DNA from: a virus
Direction: 5' to 3' (one strand)
DNA: 52,411 nucleotides
Virus record (IMG/VR): IMGVR_UViG_3300048030_000409
Span: 1 to 52,411 of that record
Both the position numbers and the translations under genes were made by a program. Every line of letters starts with the position of its first letter. Position 1 is the stretch's first letter. This document shows, one piece after another, positions 8,108 through 16,561 of the stretch. Below the pieces are notes generated by a model. It had not been told where the DNA came from and made no database searches. It saw only the letters and a list, made by a program, of their open reading frames with translations.

Positions 8108-11100
8108 TTATTTAAAAAACTCCATAACTGCTGAGGCTTCACAAAAGAGTTTAGCAAGTGGTAGGTCTGTTGCGAATAAATCAAATGATTCGTTGATGTT
8201 CTACGAATTAGAGCCAGCCGTTGTTATTGATGTAATACGTGATGAAAACCACCCGATATTTAAAAATAAATCAACTCAACCATTTGTTACAGAAGAAGAG
8301 TGGCCCGAGGGTTTCAATGATACGCAGGTTTTAGATTATGCTTCTTGGATAGGTCGTGTAAAAATAAGAATGCTATTTAGTCAAACTAATTTACCAATAG
8401 AACAATTGAGTTGGGCAATACCACTTGAAGCAGGAGTAAAAGAATTTCCATTAATCAATGAAGTAGTTATTGCTTCCAGATACATGACTACTGTATATTA
8501 CTCTCGTAGATTAAATGATAAAAATTTTATAAACAATAACGCAGATTATCGTCATGAATTAAGAACTGGTGGAGGAACTCCCATTACGAAAGATAAAAGT
8601 GCAAATCTTTCGTTAACAAGAAACAAATCGAACGTATCTCAGGTTAGCAATCAGATAGGAAGTAATTTGGGAAAATATTTTAAAGCAAATAACATGATTC
8701 GTCCACTTATGCACTATGAAGGTGACACTATAATAGAAAGTAGATTTGGTAGTAGCATTAGATTTGGAAACTTTGTTGACTCTCCCAACTTTGATATCGG
8801 TACTTCGTCTGGTCACGGAGAGTCTTATGCAGGAAACTTGGGAAATCCGATGATTCTAATTCGCAACCGACAACGTCCCCTTGTTGGTTCTGAATTACAA
8901 TATGGTCACACCATACTTGAGGATGTAAATCGTGATGGTTCTTCAATTCAAATAACCTCTGGAAAAACACTATCAAAGTTTACCCACACACTCGGTAGGG
9001 CTTTAGTACAACCAAAACGAGTTAAGAATCCAGGTATATCTGCATCTCTTGGAAGTTTATCGAACTCTTCAGTTGGTACTAAAAAAATAAAACCAAAAAG
9101 TTCTCCTAGTAATAAAAAAACCGAAGATGTTAAAGAAGTAAATGGACAAAGTGACATTGTAACTCCAGACGAAAGTCACGAAACTCAGAGAAAAATGGCC
9201 GAGAAAGCATCAAAAGGTGACCACGGATCGGCAATGAAAGAAGGATTCAAAGAAGCAGTTGGAGAAGAAGATGGAGAAGTAATTGGTGACAGAATAGGTA
9301 AAATGGACACCGAAACTGCAAGCAAGTTTATAGAAACACCAAACTCAAGCAACGGAACTAGCATAGTCTCGGGGTCTGCCTCATCTGGAATAAATGTCGA
9401 AACAAAAGTCGCATCAACAGAAGGATCAAGTGGAGGAGTTGGAACTTTAGGAAAAATTGGAGCCGTTGGGGCTGGTATAGCAATAAGTGGTGGGTTAAGC
9501 AAAACTGGAGGAGGGTCGGTTTCATCCGGTGCGATTAAACGTGCAAACTTTTTAGGTGATATTGGTTCTGGTAACTTTAAATTGAATCAAACATTTGAAA
9601 CCGGTATTGTAGGTTCAATTGCATCTTCAAACAAGGTTGGACAAAATGCACTTGCAGGAACACCAGCCGGTCCTGCACTATCGGCCGCAAATTCACTTGG
9701 AATTGATATACCTGGTCTTGGTGATATCGGAATAAACAAAGAAGATAGTTTGATGTTTAAGATTTTTAAATTGGCATCAATGGGAATTATGGCAATTTGT
9801 GGACTTTTGGGAAAAAAGAAAGGAACACATGGATCAAAAACAGAAGAATCACTTGGGTGGTTATTATCATTTGGCATAAACATTGCATTGCTTGGAATTT
9901 TAATGTCAATTTTTGACAAACTAAGAAATCTTAAATTTGCTTTAGGTTTCTTGATTGGATTCTCATTAAAAGATTTTTTATTTGATTTGTGTGATTTTGT
10001 AAATCAAATAGAGTGGGGAAACTCGTTGACCGATACACTTGATACAGAATTAAACAAAATGCTTACCCAACAAATGGGTAATCAAATGAAAGCAGATGGA
10101 ACATTCGGACCTTATGCAAAAAACCATCCAGACTTTGATCAACAATTTTCTGCTCTCGGAGATGACTTTGGTGACCTCGGTACTTCACTCAAAGGTGGTG
10201 GTGGTGGTGTGTCAGGATTTGCATCTTTGCAAAAGGGAAATGAAGAAGTGGCAACTATGACATTTGACCCCATGACTGGGTTATATAGAAATAAAGAAGG
10301 TACTGGTGGCACATCGTCTACAATGTCTATGCAACAATCCACTGGAAATGTTGGATCTTCTGGTATAAGTTACCAAGCAGAATCATCATCAGGTATTCAG
10401 TATAATCAGGGGGTAGGTCAACTTGGTGCAAGTTTTGGTGGAACACTAAGTGGGGGTGGGACGAGACCACAACCAACCAGAACACAAAATAGCAGTATGT
10501 CAAGTGTTGGACTACAAGCAGGAACAAACTTTACCGCATCTCAAGGAACTACACTCACAAAAACAAATTCTGGTCAAACTAATCAAATAGCAGCCGGTTC
10601 AAATATAACACTCGCAGCTGGTTCAAGTATAGAGACTAACCAAAATATTGAAAACAACAATAATCCTGCCTCTATGAATGTTCCCGCCGGAACTAAAATA
10701 AATGCAACACCCGGAACCAAAATAGAAAGTCCTAGTGGAAATCAAGAAATTTTAAAAGAATCATCAAGTGTAACAGTGTCCGAAAAAACCGAAGTTGTAA
10801 ATTCAAAAAAAGAAAATCAAAAAAGTGGAGTATCGTATGAAACGGATACTGATGGTGTAAAATACGAATCCAACGACACATCAACAGAAAACAAAAAAGA
10901 AGAGACTCGATCAGACAACAAAAGTTCTGATACACCGAAGTCTAACGAAAAACAGGACGATGGTGTAAGTGAAGGCGTAAAGTCCAAAAAAACACAAACA
11001 ACAAAACCTAATAATGTAAAAGCAGCCCCACAAGATCCTGATGAAGTAAAATCATTTCACACAGGAGAAACAATTACACGTGATTCATTAAAAGGAACAC

Positions 11101-11702
11101 CAATTCAAAATGCTGATATGAATGCCGTTTCGTTATTACATCCTGAAGACTTAGAAACATTAAAAGATACTGATAAGGTAAATGAATCAATTAATACAGC
11201 AAAGCAAGCAAAAAAGAAAAAATTAAACTCAAACCTTAGTAAACTGGAAAAGCAAGTTTTAAAAGAAGCATCTGAGGCAAAAGTCATATTCGGAAAACAA
11301 TTGCCGGCTTTAACAGGAAATCAAATTATAATAAACTCAGAACGAATTTTAATTTCTTCAAAAACACAAGAAACAGGAATTTATGCGAAAAAGAAATTTT
11401 TCGTAGCAACTGATGATGAAATAACTATGAATTGCATAGACAGATTTGTCACAGAAACAAAAACACACACATCTGTTATTTCTCCTACAATACACCTCGG
11501 AGCATATATAACACGAAGACATCCAGTTTTGAAAGGAAATAATACGATTGACTGGTTAAGTTCTTTGTGTGGCTGGCTATCTAGTCATGTACACCACGAC
11601 CCTTATATAACCACATCAAGACCTGCTCAACAAGGAAGTTTGGCATCTTTACGTTCAAGATTGCCAACATTATTAAGTACGAGAGTATTTATAGATGGAT
11701 AA
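8094..11702 (+). CDS. Baseplate hub/spike protein, gp5-like
   Basis: 1202-residue protein. Residues about 40-140 (FYELEPAVVIDVIRDENHP, WIGRVKIRML, WAIPLEAGVKEFPLINEVV) resemble the OB-fold domain that begins phage tail spikes. Residues 290-480 and 650-1030 are Gly/Ser/Thr/Asn-rich and low complexity. Residues about 560-650 contain hydrophobic, possibly membrane-active stretches (LLSFGINIALLGILMSIF, LGFLIGFSLKDFLFDLC). The C-terminus carries the short-strand pattern of a gp5-type beta-helix (GNQIIINSERILISSKTQ, FFVATDDEITMN), ending near LSTRVFIDG. No lysozyme catalytic domain is seen, unlike T4 gp5 itself. Its place directly upstream of gp25 and gp6 supports a baseplate hub/needle role; gp5 identity is inferred from layout and the beta-helix. 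Confidence 0.62.
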   Translation: MAYTNYLKNSITAEASQKSLASGRSVANKSNDSLMFYELEPAVVIDVIRDENHPIFKNKSTQPFVTEEEWPEGFNDTQVLDYASWIGRVKIRMLFSQTNLPIEQLSWAIPLEAGVKEFPLINEVVIASRYMTTVYYSRRLNDKNFINNNADYRHELRTGGGTPITKDKSANLSLTRNKSNVSQVSNQIGSNLGKYFKANNMIRPLMHYEGDTIIESRFGSSIRFGNFVDSPNFDIGTSSGHGESYAGNLGNPMILIRNRQRPLVGSELQYGHTILEDVNRDGSSIQITSGKTLSKFTHTLGRALVQPKRVKNPGISASLGSLSNSSVGTKKIKPKSSPSNKKTEDVKEVNGQSDIVTPDESHETQRKMAEKASKGDHGSAMKEGFKEAVGEEDGEVIGDRIGKMDTETASKFIETPNSSNGTSIVSGSASSGINVETKVASTEGSSGGVGTLGKIGAVGAGIAISGGLSKTGGGSVSSGAIKRANFLGDIGSGNFKLNQTFETGIVGSIASSNKVGQNALAGTPAGPALSAANSLGIDIPGLGDIGINKEDSLMFKIFKLASMGIMAICGLLGKKKGTHGSKTEESLGWLLSFGINIALLGILMSIFDKLRNLKFALGFLIGFSLKDFLFDLCDFVNQIEWGNSLTDTLDTELNKMLTQQMGNQMKADGTFGPYAKNHPDFDQQFSALGDDFGDLGTSLKGGGGGVSGFASLQKGNEEVATMTFDPMTGLYRNKEGTGGTSSTMSMQQSTGNVGSSGISYQAESSSGIQYNQGVGQLGASFGGTLSGGGTRPQPTRTQNSSMSSVGLQAGTNFTASQGTTLTKTNSGQTNQIAAGSNITLAAGSSIETNQNIENNNNPASMNVPAGTKINATPGTKIESPSGNQEILKESSSVTVSEKTEVVNSKKENQKSGVSYETDTDGVKYESNDTSTENKKEETRSDNKSSDTPKSNEKQDDGVSEGVKSKKTQTTKPNNVKAAPQDPDEVKSFHTGETITRDSLKGTPIQNADMNAVSLLHPEDLETLKDTDKVNESINTAKQAKKKKLNSNLSKLEKQVLKEASEAKVIFGKQLPALTGNQIIINSERILISSKTQETGIYAKKKFFVATDDEITMNCIDRFVTETKTHTSVISPTIHLGAYITRRHPVLKGNNTIDWLSSLCGWLSSHVHHDPYITTSRPAQQGSLASLRSRLPTLLSTRVFIDG

Positions 11703-11709
11703 ATAAGTA

Positions 11710-11721
11710 AATAAATAAATA
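11710..11721 (+). promoter_or_regulatory. Candidate late promoter (overlapping AATAAATA)
   Basis: Two overlapping AATAAATA elements lie in the gap before the ATG at 11744. They fit the (N)ATAAATA late-promoter form of T4-like phages and lie about 23 bases before the start codon. Confidence 0.4.
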
Positions 11722-11743
11722 TATATTATAAGAAACCGATATT

Positions 11744-12136
11744 ATGAAAAAAAGTGAACTAATAACGATAATAAAATTAGCAGTTAGAGAAGAGTTAAAA
11801 ACGACTCTTCCTGAAATATTGTCTGAATATAAAACACAAAATAAAAAGTCAAATGTTAAAATAGAAAAAACCGAGGCAAAAATAAAAACCAAATCAACGA
11901 ATTCAGATAAAGTTTATTCTCGCAATGAAAAAATAAACGAAGCACTTCGTGCTACTGTTGGTGGAGTCCCCCAAGAAGGTCAGTTGGTTTCATCGACTAT
12001 GGAAACAAACAAGCAAACAGACTTTAACGGAAACGAATTGAATATAAAAGACTTACCGGAAAGTGTATCAAACGCACTAACCCGTGATTACTCTGAGTTG
12101 ATAAACGCAATTGAGAGTAAAAAGAAAGGAAAATAG
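11744..12136 (+). CDS. Small basic helical protein upstream of gp25
   Basis: 130-residue protein of unknown function. It opens with an amphipathic helix (KKSELITIIKLAVREELKTTLPEIL), followed by a Lys-rich linker (residues 30-65) and a less charged C-terminal half with LRATVGGVPQEGQLVSST. It is three bases from the gp25 start, and its final codons supply the AAAGGA ribosome-binding site for gp25, so the two are cotranscribed. A baseplate or tail assembly role is inferred from location. Confidence 0.7.
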   Translation: MKKSELITIIKLAVREELKTTLPEILSEYKTQNKKSNVKIEKTEAKIKTKSTNSDKVYSRNEKINEALRATVGGVPQEGQLVSSTMETNKQTDFNGNELNIKDLPESVSNALTRDYSELINAIESKKKGK

Positions 12137-12139
12137 TAG

Positions 12140-12544
12140 GTGTACGAAAACCTTAAAGTGCCAGTTGGAATTTCTATTCCATATACACGGGGTGAAAAAG
12201 ATGGATTTTTTGCTCAAACTTACTCTGTAATTGAGAGGTCAAAATATAATTTAATGATGCTCTTAATGACAGCAAAAGGTGAACGGCCTATGATGCCAGA
12301 ATATGGAAGTAATTTACGTAGACTGCTTTTCGATCCAAATATTACAGAACACGTAGATAAAATATTTTTAGATGAAATAAAAGATACCACCGCAAATTGG
12401 ATGCCGGATGTAGAAGTTATTTCCGTGGATGTAAGTTCTGATTTTGATAAAGACCCACATAAAGTAGAATTAAATATTAAATATATGATAGCAAGTGTCC
12501 CAGACACAGAAAGCACACTAAGTTTATCATTAGATGCAGGATAA
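12140..12544 (+). CDS. gp25: Baseplate wedge protein gp25
   Basis: 134-residue member of the gp25/GpW lysozyme-like baseplate family. gp25 joins the wedge to the sheath in contractile tails and helps start sheath polymerisation. Family features visible here are RSKYNLMMLLMTAKGERPMMPEYGS, NLRRLLFDPN (residues 35-70) and the C-terminal VELNIKYMI. The length matches T4 gp25 (132). It starts with GTG at 12140, preceded by AAAGGA inside the end of the upstream gene. It is followed four bases later by gp6, the same order as in other T4-like phages. Confidence 0.93.
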   Translation: MYENLKVPVGISIPYTRGEKDGFFAQTYSVIERSKYNLMMLLMTAKGERPMMPEYGSNLRRLLFDPNITEHVDKIFLDEIKDTTANWMPDVEVISVDVSSDFDKDPHKVELNIKYMIASVPDTESTLSLSLDAG

Positions 12545-12548
12545 TTAA

Positions 12549-14513
12549 ATGGATAATTTAAACACCATCCAAGACGGAAAAAAAGAAATAAACTATTTAA
12601 GCAAAGACTTTGATAGTTTTAAGTCTAACTTAATCGACTATATTAAGACATATTATTCCAAAACATACAAAGACTTCAGTGAGAACTCAACTGGAATGAT
12701 GTTTGTAGATTTGGTAAGTTATGTGGGTGATGTTTTATCTTACTATGTAGACTATCAATTTAAAGAAGGGTTTTTACAATATGCAAGTGAAAGAAAAAAT
12801 GTAATTACTCTTGCAAATTACTTGGGATATAAACCAAAGGCAAGTGTGGCAGCCACAACCATGTTGGATATATTTCAACTAATACCATCGAAAATTTCAG
12901 AAGACGGCACAGTTGAACCCGACATGAAATTTGCTTTAAACATTGATGAGGGTATGGAGGTTATTTCAACTGGAGGTTCGGCAACTATTTTTAGAACAAC
13001 AGAACCTGTAAACTTTGGTCTTGACGAAGCAAGTTCACCAACCGAAATAAGTGTATTTCAACGAGACCAACTTGGTCAACCTCAATTTTACTTATTCAAC
13101 AAAAAGGTAATGGCATCGGCCGGCACCAGAAAAACATACACAATAACAGTTGGAGAAGCAAGTGAGTTTTTTCAAGTTGAACTTCCTGATACGGATGTAC
13201 TCGAAATAATTTCAGTAATAGATTCGACTGGAAACAAATACTATGAAGTTGATTATCTATCACAAGATACAATTTTGATCGAAGAACCAAACAATGATAA
13301 AACGAGTCCAAACACAAGCAATTTATCATTAAGTGTACCGTATTTATTGCGATATATTAAAACATCGAAACGATTTTCAACATTTGTAAATAGTGATAAC
13401 ACCACAACCTTAGAATTTGGTGCAGGAAAGGACAAAATTGACGAAGAGATTGTAATTCCATCCCTCAACACTGTTGGATCATCATTAAAATCAACAAAAA
13501 AATTTGAATCGTCTTACGATCCCGCAAATTTCTTGAAGTCTGATACATATGGAGAAGCACCTGCAAACACAACACTTACAATCGAGTATTATTCTGGTGG
13601 TGGTGTCGAGTCTAACTTGAAATCAAATACACTTACAACTATTACCCAAATTAAGTATAATGAAACAAACGCATTTTTATCAGAGGGTGAAGAGGGAGTA
13701 TTGGAGACAATCAAAAATACAGTTGGGGTGAATAATCCAGATCCTGCGTTGGGTGGTCGTGGTGAGGAGTCAATTGACGAAATACGAATCAAAGGTCTTT
13801 CTAGTTTTTCTTCGCAAAATAGAGCAGTCACCCGTGAAGATTATGTAATAAGAGCATATAGTATGCCACCGAGACTTGGAAGTATAGCAAAAGCATTTGT
13901 AAGTAAAGATGGTTCTCTTGACTCATTCTCACAAACGGATATAGTCAAAAATTCTTATTCAATTAATCAGGAGGTTCAACCACAAGAACTAAATCGTGTG
14001 TATGGAGAGATAAACAATCCGTTTGCAGTAAATTTGTATGTATTGAGTTTTGACGAAAACAAGAAACTAATAACCCCAAATGATCTTGTTTATCAAAATT
14101 TAAGTAAGTATCTTTCCAACTATAGAATGCTAACCGATGGAATAAACATGACAAATGCTTTTATTATTAACATAGGAGTAGAATACGAAGTAACCTCTTA
14201 TATGAACTTTAATAAAAAAGAAATACTTTTTTCATTAAATGAAATAATAGCAGATTTTTTTGATATAGATAAATGGCAAATATCACAACCAATTGACACC
14301 GGTACACTAGAAGTTGAGATGTCAAAGGTTTCTGGTGTAAAAAATGTTACAAAACTTATAATTAAAAATCTTAATATAAACGATGGCAATTACTCTGAAA
14401 ATGAATATGATATAAATTCTGCAACTATGAACAAAACAATCTATCCATCGAAAGACCCATCTATTTTTGAATTAAAATACCCAACCAGGGACATAACAGG
14501 ACGAGTTTTATGA
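12549..14513 (+). CDS. gp6: Baseplate wedge protein gp6
   Basis: 654-residue BaseplateJ/gp6-family protein that forms the wedge ring of the baseplate. The N-terminal segment (INYLSKDFDSFKSNLIDYIK, NSTGMMFVDLVSYVGDVLSYYVDYQFKE, residues 14-80) is highly characteristic. The C-terminal half contains the conserved AVTREDYVIRAYSMPPRLGSIAKAFVS segment near residues 420-455. The length equals T4 gp6 (about 660). It is adjacent to gp25 and overlaps the next gene by ATGA. Among the firmest assignments in the window. Confidence 0.95.
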   Translation: MDNLNTIQDGKKEINYLSKDFDSFKSNLIDYIKTYYSKTYKDFSENSTGMMFVDLVSYVGDVLSYYVDYQFKEGFLQYASERKNVITLANYLGYKPKASVAATTMLDIFQLIPSKISEDGTVEPDMKFALNIDEGMEVISTGGSATIFRTTEPVNFGLDEASSPTEISVFQRDQLGQPQFYLFNKKVMASAGTRKTYTITVGEASEFFQVELPDTDVLEIISVIDSTGNKYYEVDYLSQDTILIEEPNNDKTSPNTSNLSLSVPYLLRYIKTSKRFSTFVNSDNTTTLEFGAGKDKIDEEIVIPSLNTVGSSLKSTKKFESSYDPANFLKSDTYGEAPANTTLTIEYYSGGGVESNLKSNTLTTITQIKYNETNAFLSEGEEGVLETIKNTVGVNNPDPALGGRGEESIDEIRIKGLSSFSSQNRAVTREDYVIRAYSMPPRLGSIAKAFVSKDGSLDSFSQTDIVKNSYSINQEVQPQELNRVYGEINNPFAVNLYVLSFDENKKLITPNDLVYQNLSKYLSNYRMLTDGINMTNAFIINIGVEYEVTSYMNFNKKEILFSLNEIIADFFDIDKWQISQPIDTGTLEVEMSKVSGVKNVTKLIIKNLNINDGNYSENEYDINSATMNKTIYPSKDPSIFELKYPTRDITGRVL

Positions 14514-15958
14514 TTTATTTTATATATCCAACCAAAGATACCACTTTGTATAAACACAGACGGTTACTTGAACTCAACTCTGGATACGATGAGATTCTTG
14601 AACTTAAAAAAATTAACACAGACACCGATGGACTTGTTTTAAGTAGAATTTTAATTGAGTTCGATAATGAATTGTTCACGGCGAATAAAAACAAACTTAT
14701 AAATTCGGAGTTTTATTTAAACTTAAAAGTAGCAAATTCGTCTGAGTTATCGATGGGTGACTCTCTTGGTGTATACCCTGTTAAAAAGTATTGGGACGAA
14801 GGAACTGGACGATACCAAGACACAAAATCATCATCTTTTTCATACAAAGGTGCAAGTTGGAGATACGCAGATTTTGGTAAAAATTTTTGGAATCAAGATG
14901 CAAACACAACCAACTATTTGGGGGGTGGTGAGTTCTACGAACACAACGAAATACCACAAAGAACTAACACCGATGACACCGATCTGATATTTAAGTTTAA
15001 AGGTGCATTCTCTGATGTAAAGGTTGATGTAACAAGTATTGTAAAATCATGGTTGGTTGGTGATATCGAGAACAACGGATTTTTAATAAAATTTATAGAA
15101 GAAACAATAGACGCACATTCATCTATACAATTTTTCTCGAAGGATACAAATACGATTTACTACCCTTATTTAGAAATATTATACGATGATTACAAGTTTG
15201 AACCATGTGAACAAGTATATATAAAAAGCATATCGTGTACGACAGAACATTGTCATAATACAGATTCACTTGGTACAAAAACTGATATGTCAATTAATGT
15301 TGATACACTTGATTCTGGTTCATTAGAATCTGGTGTACTTAATTCAGGAAGTATAGAATCATCATCTATTGAATCTGGTTCCATTGAGTCGGGTTCCATT
15401 GAATCTGGTTCCATTGAGTCGGGTTCCATTGAATCTAGTTCACTTGAATCCACGAGTCTTGAATCCGCATCAATAACAGATACGGATATATTCACGAATA
15501 AACAATGTTCAGACGAAAACAACACAACTGGTACCTTCGGAAAACCAACAGAAAAAATTTTAGTAAAAAAATCTAATATAAATCAGATCGTTTCTGACGA
15601 GTTTATTCCAATAATAAAAACAATTAAAAAAGAATATAAACAATCTGAAAGAAAAAAAATAAGAGTTGGGATTAGAAGCAAACGACCAATAAAAACATTT
15701 TCTTCAAAGTCAGACTACTCTCTTGATAATTTTGTAACCAACAATATGTTTTATTCAGTTAGAGACTCAGAGACATCTGAGGTTGTTATTGGGTTCGGTG
15801 AATATACAAAAATATCGTGTGATTCAAACGGCCACTATTTTAATTTTGACTTTGGGTGTCTTGCTGTGGGGAGGTTTTATACATTTCACATAAAAACAGA
15901 AATTGACGAAGATGTAGAAATTCACATAGATAAACGAAACTTTAGAATTATATCATAA
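14510..15958 (+). CDS. DNRLRE-like virion protein with five-residue Ser/Glu repeat
   Basis: 482-residue protein in the baseplate operon. Residues 1-230 resemble DNRLRE/carbohydrate-binding-type beta-sandwiches: PTKDTTLYKH, LIEFDNELFTA, YPVKKYWDEGTG, DVTSIVKSWLVGDIENNGFLIKF and SIQFFSKDTNTIYYPYLEI. Residues about 265-325 form a perfect five-residue periodicity of [LI]-E-S-[GS]-S. The C-terminal 130 residues are beta-rich (FYSVRDSETSEVVIGFGEY). Its start overlaps gp6 by ATGA. A fibre-attachment or decoration role on the baseplate is inferred. The domain assignment is moderate; no enzyme motif is seen. Confidence 0.65.
   Translation: MIYFIYPTKDTTLYKHRRLLELNSGYDEILELKKINTDTDGLVLSRILIEFDNELFTANKNKLINSEFYLNLKVANSSELSMGDSLGVYPVKKYWDEGTGRYQDTKSSSFSYKGASWRYADFGKNFWNQDANTTNYLGGGEFYEHNEIPQRTNTDDTDLIFKFKGAFSDVKVDVTSIVKSWLVGDIENNGFLIKFIEETIDAHSSIQFFSKDTNTIYYPYLEILYDDYKFEPCEQVYIKSISCTTEHCHNTDSLGTKTDMSINVDTLDSGSLESGVLNSGSIESSSIESGSIESGSIESGSIESGSIESSSLESTSLESASITDTDIFTNKQCSDENNTTGTFGKPTEKILVKKSNINQIVSDEFIPIIKTIKKEYKQSERKKIRVGIRSKRPIKTFSSKSDYSLDNFVTNNMFYSVRDSETSEVVIGFGEYTKISCDSNGHYFNFDFGCLAVGRFYTFHIKTEIDEDVEIHIDKRNFRIIS
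15301..15480. repeat. 15-bp tandem repeat encoding [LI]ESGS units
   Basis: The core at 15371-15430 consists of two nearly identical 30-base copies, each with a GAATCTGGTTCCATT and a GAGTCGGGTTCCATT half. Degenerate 15-base units extend on both sides. The alternation of two synonymous 15-mers points to recent duplication of a 30-base unit. Confidence 0.9.
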
Positions 15959-15959
15959 T

Positions 15960-16547
15960 ATGTACAATTTACCAAAATATATTTCAGAAGAAAATTTCAA
16001 TAAAGAAGAATTGGATAATCTTTTGAAAACCGGAAGCATTGTAAACAATGTTGATTCCACTGGAAACTATAATATCTCGTTTGATGACATTACAGAAGAA
16101 AGCAAAATTGGAGATTACTTAGTCGGTGTTCCTGTTGAAAAAACAGTTCAAAAACAAGATCAAGTTGAAACATTCTTCTCCGTGGACTTTGAAGAATTTA
16201 CTTCTGTTGAGGGGGTGGATACCGAAGAAGACATTTCTGATTTATATTCGGAGATTGAAGAAGAGCAAGAAAACAGAATAGAAGAGGAACAACTATTACA
16301 GGCACAGATTGATGAATTAAGTTCTATTCTTGATAAAGAAATGGAACGAAATGTAAAATTTAAAGAAGAGGCATCTGAAATGTACACGGCGACTAAAGAT
16401 TTAATAATAAGCCAAAGAATTCAAAACGGAGAAGGCAAATCCAAGGATGACTTTAGTTCAAAGTTTCCATTTCTACCACTTACGCAAGACCAAGTTGAAG
16501 AAGGTATGAACCTAGATGTAGATCAATTTCCTTTTTTGGGAAATTAA
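15960..16547 (+). CDS. Acidic coiled-coil hypothetical protein
   Basis: 195-residue acidic protein of unknown function. The middle (about residues 90-145) is a strong heptad-type coiled coil (LYSEIEEEQENRIEEEQLLQAQIDELSSILDKEMERN). The ends are less structured, with two similar Phe-Pro motifs near the C-terminus (KFPFLPLTQ and QFPFLGN). It sits one base after the DNRLRE-like gene and 14 bases before the giant tail gene, so it may be a trimerisation or assembly partner for those proteins. Nothing more specific can be said. Confidence 0.7.
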   Translation: MYNLPKYISEENFNKEELDNLLKTGSIVNNVDSTGNYNISFDDITEESKIGDYLVGVPVEKTVQKQDQVETFFSVDFEEFTSVEGVDTEEDISDLYSEIEEEQENRIEEEQLLQAQIDELSSILDKEMERNVKFKEEASEMYTATKDLIISQRIQNGEGKSKDDFSSKFPFLPLTQDQVEEGMNLDVDQFPFLGN

Positions 16548-16549
16548 AA

Positions 16550-16557
16550 TATAAATA
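16550..16557 (+). promoter_or_regulatory. TATAAATA, T4-type late promoter element
   Basis: Exact match to the T4 late-promoter box, ending four bases before the ATG at 16562 of the giant tail gene. Transcription would start at or within the first codons, so either the message is leaderless or the match is fortuitous. Confidence 0.4.
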
Positions 16558-16561
16558 ATTC

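Noticed and set aside
14757-14987. Plus-strand 76-codon open frame inside the DNRLRE-like gene
   Set aside because: Wholly contained in another frame of a well-supported gene, with no ribosome-binding site or recognisable protein character.
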